NCBI RefSeq assembly: GCF_900110535.1
Contig: NZ_FOJA01000001.1
Location: 2,143,393 to 2,207,392, forward strand
Reading direction: 5' to 3'
DNA length: 64,000 bases
From: Halobacterium jilantaiense
GTDB lineage: Archaea > Halobacteriota > Halobacteria > Halobacteriales > Halobacteriaceae
Shown: piece after piece, positions 1-8,905 of the stretch
How the letters are laid out: each line of letters starts with the position of its first letter
How positions within the stretch are numbered: the first letter of the stretch is position 1
Notes under the pieces: generated by a model
The model's database searches: none
What the model saw: the letters and a program-made list of their open reading frames with translations, nothing else
Told to the model about the DNA's origin: nothing
Translations under genes and position numbers: made by a program

Positions 1-826
1 GGTTGCGCTCGCCGGCGTCCGACAGCGGCGCGGCGACCGACTCCCAGCCCGGCTTCACGCGGACGCTCTCCGCCGGACTCCCGACGGCGATGTGGTGGTC
101 CGGCACGTCGCCCTGGACGACCGACCGGGAGCCGACCAGCGCGTTCTCGCCGACGCGGACGCCGGCCCGCACGAGCGCGCCCTGCGTGACGCGGGCGTCG
201 TCGCCGATTTCGGTGCGGTAGTTCGTCACCTCGGTCTGGTCGACGACGTCGTGATCGTGTGTGTAGACGTGCGCGCCGTCGCTGACGCTCGCGCGGTCAC
301 CGACCACGAGCTCGCCGCGGTCGTCGAGGTGGACGTCGTCGTGGACGACGACGTCGTCCCCGAGTTCGATGTTGTGACCGTACGTCATCGAGATGCCCTT
401 GAACAGCCGGACACCCTCGCCGACGTCCGCGAACAGGTGGTCGGCGAGCATCCGGCGGAACGACAGCGCGAACTCGACGTTGTCCGCCAGCGGCGTGCCG
501 TCGAACTGCCGCCACAGCCACTGCAGGGGCTTCGAGCGCGCGAACGCGTCCTCGTCTTTCTCCGCGTAGTACTCCGATTCGAGGGTGGCGTTCCGCGGGT
601 CGAAGTTCGCCAGCCGCGCCGCCGCGGTCGGCGACACGTCGGCGTCGTCGTCCAGCCAGGCCTCGTAGGCGTCCCGCGCCCCGTGGAGGTCCACGAGCGT
701 CTCCGTGACGGCGTCGGCGAGCTCGTCGGGCGTCTCGGCGACGGACAGCCGCTCGTCGACGTCCGACACGAACGCCCGCCGGGTCGCCTCGGCGTCTGCG
801 GGCAGCGAGACGTGTCGCTTGGTCAT
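1..826 (-). CDS. Hexapeptide-repeat (left-handed beta-helix) acetyltransferase, C-terminus cut off
   Basis: The reading frame starts at the ATG complementary to 824-826 and runs off the left edge, so about 275 residues are visible and the C-terminus is missing. Residues 1-135 are acidic, probably helical and not recognised. From about residue 140 short imperfect hexapeptide repeats appear (GDDVVV, VGDRAS, IGDDAR, VGENAL), with a YTHDHD segment where these enzymes carry the catalytic histidine, then VVQGDVP and AVGSPA. This is the left-handed beta-helix pattern of maltose/galactoside O-acetyltransferase-type enzymes, which move an acetyl group from acetyl-CoA to a sugar or similar acceptor. 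The acceptor cannot be read from sequence. The long N-terminal extension is unlike the short bacterial enzymes. Confidence 0.8.
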   Translation of the reverse strand, partial: MTKRHVSLPADAEATRRAFVSDVDERLSVAETPDELADAVTETLVDLHGARDAYEAWLDDDADVSPTAAARLANFDPRNATLESEYYAEKDEDAFARSKPLQWLWRQFDGTPLADNVEFALSFRRMLADHLFADVGEGVRLFKGISMTYGHNIELGDDVVVHDDVHLDDRGELVVGDRASVSDGAHVYTHDHDVVDQTEVTNYRTEIGDDARVTQGALVRAGVRVGENALVGSRSVVQGDVPDHHIAVGSPAESVRVKPGWESVAAPLSDAGERN

Positions 827-883
827 GTCCCGTAGTGGACTGCCGGTACGGATAGTGGTTTTCGTCCCGACGGCTCCCGCCGG

Positions 884-1090
884 TTACGCGTCGTCACCGG
901 CCGCCAGGTCGCCCAGCGACCACACAACCGTCAGGGCGACGACGGCGAGACCACCGAACACGAGAACCGCGACGAGCGTCGAGAGGTACTGGTTGCCGTA
1001 CTCGTGGAAGCCCAGGGCGAGCACGGCGACGAGGAGGCCGGCCACGAGCCAGGTCAATCTGTCGAGTCTGCGCTGGAGGGCGTCGTCCAT
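884..1090 (-). CDS. Small two-helix membrane protein
   Basis: A 68-residue protein beginning MDDALQRRLDRL. A charged N-terminus is followed by two hydrophobic segments (about residues 13-29 and 37-60) and a short acidic tail, so it is probably an inner-membrane hairpin. It lies 57 nt upstream of the acetyltransferase on the same strand and is divergent from the aldo/keto reductase. I recognise no family. The ATG at 1090 was chosen because longer in-frame extensions would run into the reductase gene on the other strand. Confidence 0.6.
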   Translation of the reverse strand: MDDALQRRLDRLTWLVAGLLVAVLALGFHEYGNQYLSTLVAVLVFGGLAVVALTVVWSLGDLAAGDDA

Positions 1091-1178
1091 GCCCGTGGCT
1101 GTCGAATCCACTCGACTAAAACGTTCCCCAGTCGCTGGAACCGTCGGCGCTAAGTGGCAGAACGCCCAACTCGGAACC

Positions 1179-2237
1179 ATGCAACATCGGGAGCTCGGTG
1201 ACTCCGGCGTCGAGGTCAGCGAAGTCGGGTTCGGCGCGTGGGTCGTCGGCACGGACTGGTGGGGCGACCGCGACGAGGACGACGCCCTCGAGATGGTGGA
1301 GTACGCGCTCGACCACGGCATCACGTACTTCGACACGGGCGACGTCTACGGCCACGGCCGCAGCGAGGAACTGCTCGGCAAGTCCCTGGCCGAGCACGGC
1401 GACGAGATGACGGTCGCGACGAAGGTCGGCTACGACTTCTACAACAACCCCCAGGCGGGCCACGGCGAACTCCCGAAGGAGATGTCCGTCGACTACCTCC
1501 GGGACGCCGTCGAGAAGTCCATGGACCGCCTCGGCGTCGACCACGTCGACGTCCTCCAGCTCCACAACCCGGACGTCGACGAACTCACGCCGGACGTCCT
1601 CGAACTGCTGGACGAGCTCCGCGAGGACGGCCGCGCCGACGCAATCGGCGTCGCGCTCGGCCCCTCCATCGGCTGGCTCGCCGAGGGCGACCGCGCCATC
1701 GAGGAGGCGTTCGACTCCGTGCAGTACGTCGGGAACATCCTCGAACAGGACGTCCACAACCACTTCGTGGACACCGTCCGCGAGCAGGACGCGGCCACGT
1801 CCCTGATTCCGCGCGTCCCGCACTCCTCCGGTCTCCTGAACGAGCAGGTCACGCCTGACACCGAACTCGGCGAGGGCGACCACCGCGGCTTCCGGCCCGA
1901 GGAGTGGTACGAGACGGGCTGGGAGAAGGTCGACGCCCTGCGCTTCCTCGAACGGGATGGCGTCCGCACGATGGGGCAGGCCGCAATCCAGTGGCTCCTC
2001 AGCTTCGACGAGGTCGCGACCGTCACGCCGACGTTCCGCTCGAAGGCCGACATCGAGGAGTGGTCGAACGCCTCCGAGACGCCCGCGCTCAGCGACGAGG
2101 AGCGCGAGCGCGTCGCCGACCTCTACGCCGACAACTTCGGCGTCGACCGCTTCGACGGCATGGAGAACGAGGACTACCGGACGAGCGTCGACGGCGACGA
2201 CCTCCGGGACGCCGGCATTCTCGGCTCCGCCGACTGA
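1179..2237 (+). CDS. Aldo/keto reductase
   Basis: 352 residues, the normal size for the family. The catalytic tetrad of NAD(P)H-dependent aldo/keto reductases is visible: Asp52 and Tyr57 in the YFDTGDVYGHG segment, Lys82 in VATKVGYDF and His129 in VLQLHNPD. The fold is a TIM barrel that reduces aldehydes or ketones; the physiological substrate is unknown. The start at 1179 is the first ATG that gives the canonical MQHRELGDSGVEVS opening strand; longer forms would cover the divergent small membrane gene. Two T-runs follow the stop codon and may end transcription. Confidence 0.9.
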   Translation: MQHRELGDSGVEVSEVGFGAWVVGTDWWGDRDEDDALEMVEYALDHGITYFDTGDVYGHGRSEELLGKSLAEHGDEMTVATKVGYDFYNNPQAGHGELPKEMSVDYLRDAVEKSMDRLGVDHVDVLQLHNPDVDELTPDVLELLDELREDGRADAIGVALGPSIGWLAEGDRAIEEAFDSVQYVGNILEQDVHNHFVDTVREQDAATSLIPRVPHSSGLLNEQVTPDTELGEGDHRGFRPEEWYETGWEKVDALRFLERDGVRTMGQAAIQWLLSFDEVATVTPTFRSKADIEEWSNASETPALSDEERERVADLYADNFGVDRFDGMENEDYRTSVDGDDLRDAGILGSAD

Positions 2238-2335
2238 GGCACCGACGTTCTCCACTCGTCGCGAGCGCACCACTGTTGTCGAGCATACCCGAGCGTAGCG
2301 AGGGTTTTGCCGCGCGAACGGAGTGAGCGCGGGGA

Positions 2336-2355
2336 GTTTTTAGCGTAGCTTTTTG
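2336..2355 (+). terminator. Two T5 runs after the aldo/keto reductase
   Basis: Two runs of five T lie about 100 nt after the reductase stop codon on the + strand. Archaeal intrinsic termination needs mainly a U-rich stretch, so this is a plausible terminator. The surrounding 2238-2419 also holds a near-palindrome (gcgggggttcc at 2359-2369 against ggaaaccccccgc at 2395-2407). Confidence 0.4.
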
Positions 2356-2410
2356 CAAGCGGGGGTTCCCGCAGTGAGCGCACAGCGCGAACGAGGAAAC
2401 CCCCCGCAGT

Positions 2411-2415
2411 AAAAA
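2411..2415 (-). terminator. T5 run directly after pitA
   Basis: On the minus strand the pitA stop codon is followed within a few bases by a run of five T, preceded by the GC-rich arm of the imperfect hairpin at 2359-2407. Plausible terminator for the convergent pitA gene. Confidence 0.35.
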
Positions 2416-2419
2416 GGTC

Positions 2420-3913
2420 CTACGCGAGGAAGACGTGGCGCGGGCGGTCCGCGAGCACGTCGCGGCCCCAGTCGACGGTGTCGCTGAAGTCGTCGCTGCG
2501 GAAGAACGCCATGGCGTCCTCCTGGGAGCGCCACTGGCTGGCGATGAACATGTCGTCCTCGTTCTCGACGTTCACCATCAGGTCGGTGTCGAAGTGGCCG
2601 TCCATGCCTGCGAGGACCTCGCCGACGGTGTCGAACTTCTCGACGAAGTCGTCGGTGTGTTCGGGCTTGGTCTCGTAGAACATCCCCATCGTGCCGAACC
2701 CGGACTCTTCACCGGCGCGCTCGACGACCTCGGGGAGTTCGGAGAGGAAGCCGGCGGCCGTGTCGGCGGCGCTGGCGGTGTCCCAGATGGAGACGACGGC
2801 GCGCCGGTCGGCCTCGTGGCCGTCGTAGACGGCGGTCTTCACGTGGGTGTCGTAGTGTTCGAAGTTCCCGCGCAGCCCGTCGACCTCCTCGAAGAGCTCG
2901 TCGGCGTCGGCCTCCGAGTAGAGGACGGTGGCGTAGACGTCCTCGCCGTGGGGCTGGCCGGCGTAGATGTCCTGGTCTTCGAGTTCGCCGCGGATGCCGT
3001 CGTCGGCCTCGTCGCCGGTCCCGTGGTGTGTGTCCTCGGTGTCACCGTCGTGGTGCCCGTCGCTGTCGCCGTGGTGGGCGTCACCCTCTCCGTGGGCGTG
3101 CCCGCCCTCGCCGTGGTGGTGGCCGGTGTCCTCGGGGGCGGGGACTTCCTCGCCGGCCATGAACGCCGGGAGGTCGCTCGGCGGGAACCGGCGGCCGACG
3201 AAGAAGTCGCCGAACGCGCCGTACTTCGCGGACACCTCGTCGAAGCGCATCTCGTAGACGATGTCCTTGATGTCCGTGAGGTCGTCCGCGAACAGCGTCA
3301 CGCCCCACTCCATGTCGTCGAGGCCGACGGAGGACGCGATGACCTGGCTGACCTTTCCGGCGTACTCCTTCCCGAGGTCCCCGTGGACCTCCATCATCTC
3401 GGCGCGCTCCTCCAGCGGGAGGTCGTACCAGTTCTGCTCGGGCTGCCGGCGCTTGCTCATCGGGTAGAAGGAGACGTACGTGTCGTCCGGAATCTCCGGC
3501 GTGAGCTTCCCTTCCAGGTACTGCTTGACGCCGGCGTCCACGGAGTCGGGGTCCTCGAAGTACTCGGGGACGGTGTAGCCCGAAATCTCCACGACGGAGA
3601 CGTACGAGTGGGACTGCTCGGTGTACTCCGCCAGCGCCGTCTGCTCGAACGACCGCTCGATGCGGTCGAGTTCGTCCAGCGTCTCCCGGAAGTGCACGAA
3701 CATGAGGTCGGCCTTGTGGCCGGTGATGGAGAACACGGCGGAGTCGCCCTCGTCGGCGCGAGCGAGCGACTCCCGGTGTTCGAGGAACGCCTCGGCGTCG
3801 TTGAGCGCGGCCTCTCGGTCGCGCTCGGGCGCGTCCCGCCACGCGTCCCAGTCCACGGTGTGGAAGTCGTGGAGCACGAACCAGCCCTCGTCAGTCGGTG
3901 GAGCGTCTGCCAT
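2420..3913 (-). CDS. pitA: PitA: chlorite dismutase/HemQ-like heme protein fused to an ABM domain
   Basis: 497 residues in three parts. Residues 1-255 are a chlorite dismutase/coproheme decarboxylase (HemQ/ChdC) domain, with YPMSK (Tyr150, where ChdC enzymes carry the tyrosine needed for decarboxylation) and MMEVHGDLGK (His177, the expected proximal heme ligand). Residues 262-300 are a linker very rich in His, Gly and Asp, probably metal-binding. Residues 315-497 contain antibiotic-biosynthesis-monooxygenase (ABM)-like ferredoxin folds. This fusion is known from haloarchaea as PitA. Likely role: the last step of heme formation and/or heme handling in the cytoplasm; the ABM part resembles heme-degrading monooxygenases, but its activity is unproven. 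It is divergent from a PadR-like regulator (119-nt gap). Confidence 0.88.
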   Translation of the reverse strand: MADAPPTDEGWFVLHDFHTVDWDAWRDAPERDREAALNDAEAFLEHRESLARADEGDSAVFSITGHKADLMFVHFRETLDELDRIERSFEQTALAEYTEQSHSYVSVVEISGYTVPEYFEDPDSVDAGVKQYLEGKLTPEIPDDTYVSFYPMSKRRQPEQNWYDLPLEERAEMMEVHGDLGKEYAGKVSQVIASSVGLDDMEWGVTLFADDLTDIKDIVYEMRFDEVSAKYGAFGDFFVGRRFPPSDLPAFMAGEEVPAPEDTGHHHGEGGHAHGEGDAHHGDSDGHHDGDTEDTHHGTGDEADDGIRGELEDQDIYAGQPHGEDVYATVLYSEADADELFEEVDGLRGNFEHYDTHVKTAVYDGHEADRRAVVSIWDTASAADTAAGFLSELPEVVERAGEESGFGTMGMFYETKPEHTDDFVEKFDTVGEVLAGMDGHFDTDLMVNVENEDDMFIASQWRSQEDAMAFFRSDDFSDTVDWGRDVLADRPRHVFLA

Positions 3914-4032
3914 GTCGCGAGGTTGGGCGGCCGCGTAGAAGGGTTTTCCCAAACCGGCGCGAGCCCGGGCCGGACAGTCCGGGGTACCCCGACCGAAACC
4001 CTTTCCCCGTGACCTCCGGAACGTGGGGGCAG

Positions 4033-4551
4033 ATGCGAAAGAGCGGTCCGCCGAAGGGCCTAGTCTCGTACCTGGTCCTGGAGCTACTGGCCGAACAGCC
4101 CCGGTACGGCTACGAGATTCTCAAGGAGATCGAGTCGCTGTCCGGTGGGCACTGGGAGCCCTCCTACGGCTCGGTCTACCCCATCCTCTACAAGTTCGAG
4201 GAGGAGGGGTACGCCGAACGCCTGGAGGTCGAAGACGAACCCGACCGGAAGTACTTCGAACTCACCGACGCCGGCCGGGAGGAACTCGACCAGAAACGCG
4301 AGGAAGTCGGAGAGACGGGCGAAGACCTCTTCGACGTCATCCTCGGCTTCTACCACATGTTCGCCGTCCTCGGGACCGACGAGCGCTTCGAGGTCGAGAA
4401 CCCGGCCGTCGGCGAGGGGTGGCGTTTCGACGAGGACTTCTCGGCGTGGATTGTCGAACAGGTGGTTCGGCACCACGAACACTACTTCTCTGACTTCGAG
4501 CGCATCGAGGACACCCCCGAGGAGTTCGTCGAACGGATGGGCCTCGACTAG
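4033..4551 (+). CDS. PadR-family winged-helix transcriptional regulator
   Basis: 172 residues. The N-terminal 95 residues match the PadR winged helix: LVSYLVLELLAEQPRYGYEIL, then a recognition helix in SYGSVYPILYKFEEEGY and the wing RKYFELTDAGREEL. The C-terminal half is acidic and helical and probably dimerises or binds a ligand. It is divergent from pitA, so the shared 119-nt region is a natural target; control of heme metabolism is inference. Its stop codon overlaps that of the convergent M50 protease by 4 nt (CTAG). The start is the ATG at 4033, preceded by GTGGGGGC. Confidence 0.88.
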   Translation: MRKSGPPKGLVSYLVLELLAEQPRYGYEILKEIESLSGGHWEPSYGSVYPILYKFEEEGYAERLEVEDEPDRKYFELTDAGREELDQKREEVGETGEDLFDVILGFYHMFAVLGTDERFEVENPAVGEGWRFDEDFSAWIVEQVVRHHEHYFSDFERIEDTPEEFVERMGLD

Positions 4552-6347
4552 GACAGCAGCTCGGGCCCGAACAGCATCAGCAGGAGGCTCGCGAGCATCA
4601 ACAGCCCGATGCTCGTCGTGACAGCCCGGGTGAGCGCCTCGCGGTTGTCGGAGGGGAGCCGCGACGTCACCGCCTCCACGCCGCTCCGGAGCAGGTGGCC
4701 GCCGTCCAGCGGGAACGCCGGGATGCAGTTGAACAGCCCGAGGTTGAGGTTCACCCACCCCGTCCACAGCAGGAGGTTCGCCCCGACGAACGTCACCCAG
4801 TCCGGCAGCACGCCGAGCACACCCGTCACGTCGTAGAAGGCGGCGTTCGTGCCGGCGAACCCGGGGAAGTTGAAGGCCAGCGTCGGGTCGATGAGGCCGA
4901 TGAACGGCAGGTAGAGTGCGCCGACGATGGCCTGCAGAAAGCCCGTGACGGGGCCGCTGTCACCGCCGAACAGCGCGTTCAGGTACGCCGACCCGGAGAT
5001 GTCCCCGGAGACCAGCGCCTGGAAGGTCTCGGCGGGGTACAGCGACGCGCCGAAGTCCGAGGTCGCGATGCCGCTGACTCCCGGCGAGATGACGACGCCG
5101 AGGTAGCTGGAGCCGTCTCGCTGTTCGCCCAGCTCGACTGTGTAGGTCTCTCGGCTGCCGTCGACGTACGCCGCCACCTCGACGGTGTCGCCGGGGTCGC
5201 GCGCGTCGAGAACGTCGCTGAGCGTTTCGCGGGTGGTGACGCGCTCACCCGCGACGGAGACGACGACGGCGTCCTCCTCGGCGGGCATCCCGGCCTCGGC
5301 TGCGGGTGCGTCCGGTGCGACCGTCAGCAGCGCGCCGGCGGGGCCGGTCGTCGTCGAGCCGTCCGCGAGTTCGAACGTGGCAATCTCGCGGTCCGCGACT
5401 GCCTCGTACAGCCCGGTTTCGGTTGCGACACTCGTGCCGTTCACGGCTGTGACTGTGTCACCGTCCTCGATGGCGAGCGGCGAGTTCGTGGCGTTCGCGA
5501 CCACGTGCAGTCGCCTGTCGACGGTCACCGACTCGCCGCCGGCGAGCGTCACCGACACCGACGCCTCCTCGTGGTCGCGGAGCGCGGCCTCGAACTCGGT
5601 GTTGTTTGCGACCGGCTCGCCGGCGACGTGCGTGATGCGGTCGCCGCCGGAGATGCCGTCCTCGGCGGCCGCCGAACCGTCGTAGACGTCGCCGACGAGG
5701 CCGCCGTCGGCGACCGCGATGGCACCCGCGACGGGCCCGAACAGGAGCGCCAGCGTGACGACGACGACGAGGAAGTTGTTCGTGACGCCCGCCGCGAACA
5801 TGCGGGCTTTCGACCCACGGTCGGCGGCCTCCTGGCTCTCGCGCTCGGGTTCGACGAACGCGCCGACCGGCAGCACCGCGAGCAGCGCCAGCCCCATCGA
5901 CTCCACGTCGATGTCTTCGACGCGGCACATCAGGCCGTGGCCGAACTCGTGGACGACCATGCCGACGAACAGGCCGGTCACGATTTCGGGTGCGACCGAC
6001 AGCGGCAGAAAGTCGTTGACGCCCGGGATGACGAGCGCGTTCTGTGGCTGCGTGATAGACGACGGTTCCGGGGGATTCGCGAGCGTGGTGACGGCGGTCA
6101 ACACGAGCGTGAACAGCACGCCGACGAGGACGACGGTCGCGAGCCCGAGCCCGAAGTTCCCCCACGCGCGCCACAGCCGCTTCGGGGACGCCGCCCAGTC
6201 GAGGAACTGCTTCCCGCGTCTCGTGTGCAGCGTCGTGATGGGCCCGCTCGTGTGGACGAACGACGGCAGCAGGCCGCGACTGCGCGCCCACGACACCCCG
6301 ACCCAGTAGACGGCCAGGGCGACCAACAGGAGCTGCCAGGTTTCCAT
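4548..6347 (-). CDS. M50 (site-2-protease-like) membrane metalloprotease with PDZ region
   Basis: 599 residues. An N-terminal helix is followed by a membrane segment carrying the zinc motif HEFGHG (His133, Glu134, His137). A long soluble insert (about residues 210-420) holds two PDZ-like modules (EDGISGGDRITHVAGEPV and EAGMPAEEDAVVVSVAGERV). C-terminal membrane helices contain the second active-site motif PAFPLDGGH (Asp548). This is the layout of site-2 proteases that cut within the membrane, often to release regulators, with the PDZ modules gating substrate access. The substrate is unknown. Convergent with the PadR gene (4-nt overlap). The start MET at 6347 gives a normal signal-anchor; a 17-residue longer form is possible but lacks hydrophobicity. 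Confidence 0.88.
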   Translation of the reverse strand: METWQLLLVALAVYWVGVSWARSRGLLPSFVHTSGPITTLHTRRGKQFLDWAASPKRLWRAWGNFGLGLATVVLVGVLFTLVLTAVTTLANPPEPSSITQPQNALVIPGVNDFLPLSVAPEIVTGLFVGMVVHEFGHGLMCRVEDIDVESMGLALLAVLPVGAFVEPERESQEAADRGSKARMFAAGVTNNFLVVVVTLALLFGPVAGAIAVADGGLVGDVYDGSAAAEDGISGGDRITHVAGEPVANNTEFEAALRDHEEASVSVTLAGGESVTVDRRLHVVANATNSPLAIEDGDTVTAVNGTSVATETGLYEAVADREIATFELADGSTTTGPAGALLTVAPDAPAAEAGMPAEEDAVVVSVAGERVTTRETLSDVLDARDPGDTVEVAAYVDGSRETYTVELGEQRDGSSYLGVVISPGVSGIATSDFGASLYPAETFQALVSGDISGSAYLNALFGGDSGPVTGFLQAIVGALYLPFIGLIDPTLAFNFPGFAGTNAAFYDVTGVLGVLPDWVTFVGANLLLWTGWVNLNLGLFNCIPAFPLDGGHLLRSGVEAVTSRLPSDNREALTRAVTTSIGLLMLASLLLMLFGPELLS

Positions 6348-6441
6348 TGCTAGCACAGTCGGGGTTCCCGCGACAAAAGGGGTTCGGGGACGAGACACAG
6401 GCGGCGGCGAGCCCCGCCGTGGAACTGAGAGCCGTCGACCG

Positions 6442-8085
6442 CTACGCCTCGCGGCGCAGTCGGTCGAGCACGAACTGGCGGTCGAGCTTCGCGAGGAACG
6501 GTCCGAGCTTCGGGCCCTGGCTCTCGTCGAAGAACAGCCGGTAGCCGGCCGAGAAGAACGCGCCGATGTCGACGTCGTGGCGCTTCGCGGACTCGTAGAC
6601 CTCGCCCTGCAGCGCCTCGGCGTCGGGGTCCTCCGCTTCGAGGTAGTCCGCGAGGTCGTCGAGGGCGGCCGCGGTGGCGTCGTCGAAGTCGTGGGCCGGA
6701 ATCTCCGTGCGCTTGAGGTCGTAGTTGAACTCGTTGTCCGTGCGGCGCGCCCACTCGCGGGCGAGCCGGACCCGCGAGAGCGCGGCCTCGACGGTCGCCT
6801 CGTCGGCGTCCTCGGGGATGTGGCCCTCGCGGCGCGCGATCTCCTCGCGCAGGTCGGGGTCGTCGGTCATCCCGAGGACGGCCGCGAACGTGTACGGGAT
6901 GCGCACACGGTCGGGGTCGATTTCGTCCACGAGGAACGGGTAGACGCGCTCTGCGCGCTCGCGCTCGTCCTCGTCGGCGTCGACCTCGTCGAAGTAGACG
7001 CGCTCCATGCGGTCGAACTCGTCGACGAGCTGGTCGAGGTGTTCGATCGCGAAGTCCCGCGAGCGCCGCGGGTCCTTGCTGAAGAACAGCCGCACGACCG
7101 CGGGCTCCAGCAGTTCGAGGACGTCCTGAACGAGGACGACGTGGCCCGCAGAGGAGCTGAACGGCTCGCCGTCGAGCGTGAACCACTCGTAGGCCATCGG
7201 GACGGGCGGCTCGTCGCCGAGGACGTTCCGCGCGACGTCCGCGCCCGACGGCCACGAGCCCTCGGCGTGGTCTTTCCCGAACGGCTCGAAGTCGACGCCG
7301 AGGACCCGCCACTGCGCGGGCCACTCGAAGCGCCACGGGAGCTTTCCCCCGCGGAGCGTCGCGGTGCCCTCGTGACCGCAGCCCTCGATGGTCTGGTCGC
7401 CGGCGTCCATGTCCGTGCAGACGTAGTCGACGGTGCCAGCCTCGGCATCGAAGCCGGTGACCGTCTCCGTGACCTTCCCGCACTCCTCGCAGACAGGATT
7501 GAACGGGACGTAGTCCTCGTCGACCTTGTCCTGGTACTCGGCGAGCACGTCGCGGGCCTCGTCGACGTGTTCGAGGAGGAACCGGGTGACGGCCTCGAAG
7601 TCGCCGTCCTCGTAGGTCTCGGTGTTCGAGACCATCTCCACGTCGACACCCAGCAGGTCCGCGGACGACTGGATGAGATTCGAGAAGTGCGCGCCGTAGG
7701 AGTCACAGCACCCGAACGGGTCCGGAATCGCCGTGTAGGGCGCGCCGAGGTTCTGCCCGAGCGCGCCGGCGTTCACGTCACCGAGGTCCACGACCTCGCC
7801 GTCGAGGTCGGCGAGTTTCCGGGGCAGCCCCCGCAGCGGGTCGCGGTCGTCGCTCGTGAACACCTGGCGGACCTCGTGGCCGCGCTCTCGGAGGGCTTCG
7901 GCGACGAAGTACCCCCGCACGATTTCGTTCATGTTCCCGAGGTGCGGGACGCCGGAGGGCGAAATGCCGCCCTTCACGACGATTGGCTCCTCGGGGTCGC
8001 GGGCGAGGACGCGGTCGGCGGCGGCGTCAGCCCAGAACACGCGGCCGCTGTCGTCGTCGGCGTAGGGGTCGTCGTCGGGGTGCAT
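6442..8085 (-). CDS. lysS: Lysyl-tRNA synthetase, class I
   Basis: 547 residues. Charges tRNA-Lys with lysine. The class I signature HLGN is at residues 48-51 (HIGH equivalent) and the KMSKS-equivalent FSSSAGH at 309-315. Cysteines at 199/202 (CEEC) and around 223-236 probably bind zinc. This is the archaeal type of LysRS, unrelated to the class II enzyme of most bacteria and eukaryotes. The start codon abuts the pyrH stop with no gap, so the two are almost certainly one transcript with coupled translation. Confidence 0.95.
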   Translation of the reverse strand: MHPDDDPYADDDSGRVFWADAAADRVLARDPEEPIVVKGGISPSGVPHLGNMNEIVRGYFVAEALRERGHEVRQVFTSDDRDPLRGLPRKLADLDGEVVDLGDVNAGALGQNLGAPYTAIPDPFGCCDSYGAHFSNLIQSSADLLGVDVEMVSNTETYEDGDFEAVTRFLLEHVDEARDVLAEYQDKVDEDYVPFNPVCEECGKVTETVTGFDAEAGTVDYVCTDMDAGDQTIEGCGHEGTATLRGGKLPWRFEWPAQWRVLGVDFEPFGKDHAEGSWPSGADVARNVLGDEPPVPMAYEWFTLDGEPFSSSAGHVVLVQDVLELLEPAVVRLFFSKDPRRSRDFAIEHLDQLVDEFDRMERVYFDEVDADEDERERAERVYPFLVDEIDPDRVRIPYTFAAVLGMTDDPDLREEIARREGHIPEDADEATVEAALSRVRLAREWARRTDNEFNYDLKRTEIPAHDFDDATAAALDDLADYLEAEDPDAEALQGEVYESAKRHDVDIGAFFSAGYRLFFDESQGPKLGPFLAKLDRQFVLDRLRREA

Positions 8086-8805
8086 CTACTCGTCGACCCA
8101 GTACGTCATCTGGTCGTCTGTGCCGTCCGGGACGATGTCCGTCCCGTCGTGTTCGCCGTACAGCACGGCGTCGACGATGCGCTCGGGGTCGGTGCCGTCG
8201 AGGACGATGGTGCGGACGCCCGACCGCTCGATGAGCTTCGCCGCGAGCAGGTCGACCGGCGCGGACGACCCGGCGTTCATCTCGATGTCCGCGATGATGT
8301 CGACGAGTTCGCCCGCGTTCATCTCTGCGAAGTGCTCGGCGTCGTCGTCCTCGTTCGGGTCCGCGGAGAACACGCCCGGCACGCTCGTCGCGTACAGCAG
8401 CAGGTCCGCGTCCGTGTACTCGGCGAGCGCCGCGCTCACGGCGTCGGTCGTCTGCCCCGCGACCACGCCGCCCATCACGGCGACATCGCCGCGCCGCATT
8501 GCCTCGCCGGCCTCCTCGTAGTTCATCGCGGGACTCGGGGCGGCCGCGCCGCCGAGCGCCGCGATGAGCAGGCGGGCGTTCAGCCGCGTGACGTCGATGC
8601 CGATGTCGTCGAGTTCGATCTCGTTGGCACCCAGTTCGCGGGCGGTGCCGATGTAGTCTCGTGCCACTCCCCCGCCGCCGACCACAGCGCCGATCTCGCA
8701 GCCGGCGTCGGTCAGCGTGTCGATGGCGGCGGCGTGCGCGTCGACCCGCTCGGAGGCCAGGTCGGGCGCGAGCACGCTCCCGCCGATAGAAACCACGACT
8801 CGCAT
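8086..8805 (-). CDS. pyrH: UMP kinase (archaeal PyrH)
   Basis: 239 residues of the amino-acid-kinase fold. Visible motifs are the N-terminal VVSIGGSVLAP, the glycine loop VVGGGGVARDYIG and the nucleotide-binding YATSVPGVFSADP. It phosphorylates UMP to UDP for pyrimidine nucleotide synthesis. First gene of a two-gene operon with lysS, whose start touches its stop codon. A TATA-like CCTTAAGG lies about 27 nt before the ATG, consistent with a leaderless message. Confidence 0.93.
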   Translation of the reverse strand: MRVVVSIGGSVLAPDLASERVDAHAAAIDTLTDAGCEIGAVVGGGGVARDYIGTARELGANEIELDDIGIDVTRLNARLLIAALGGAAAPSPAMNYEEAGEAMRRGDVAVMGGVVAGQTTDAVSAALAEYTDADLLLYATSVPGVFSADPNEDDDAEHFAEMNAGELVDIIADIEMNAGSSAPVDLLAAKLIERSGVRTIVLDGTDPERIVDAVLYGEHDGTDIVPDGTDDQMTYWVDE

Positions 8806-8831
8806 ACTGTGGAGAAATAGCCCGGAGCCGT

Positions 8832-8837
8832 CCTTAA
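8832..8837 (-). promoter_or_regulatory. TATA-like box of pyrH-lysS
   Basis: TTAAGG-type AT-rich hexamer on the minus strand 27-32 nt before the pyrH ATG, the usual distance for a leaderless haloarchaeal transcript. Confidence 0.5.
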
Positions 8838-8905
8838 GGGTTGCCAAGTGGTGGCTGGTGGAGTTCTGGGGAAACACCGATGCGTACCCGCGCCGACGCT
8901 CCCGT

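Noticed and set aside
1116-2273. Long open frame antisense to the aldo/keto reductase
   Set aside because: High-GC coding DNA leaves antisense frames open; the translation is Val/Asp/Arg-rich without domains, while the + strand has a complete enzyme.
2930-3140. Simple-sequence repeat or CRISPR-like array in the pitA region
   Set aside because: The repetitive appearance comes from His/Gly/Asp codons of the linker in frame; no regular repeat-spacer unit.
4695-6353. 552-codon frame antisense to the M50 protease
   Set aside because: Low-complexity Arg/Asp/Val composition, no motif, fully covered by a gene with an HEFGH active site.
6577-8820. 747-codon frame antisense to lysS and pyrH
   Set aside because: Shadow of two certain genes; no recognisable domain and non-haloarchaeal composition.
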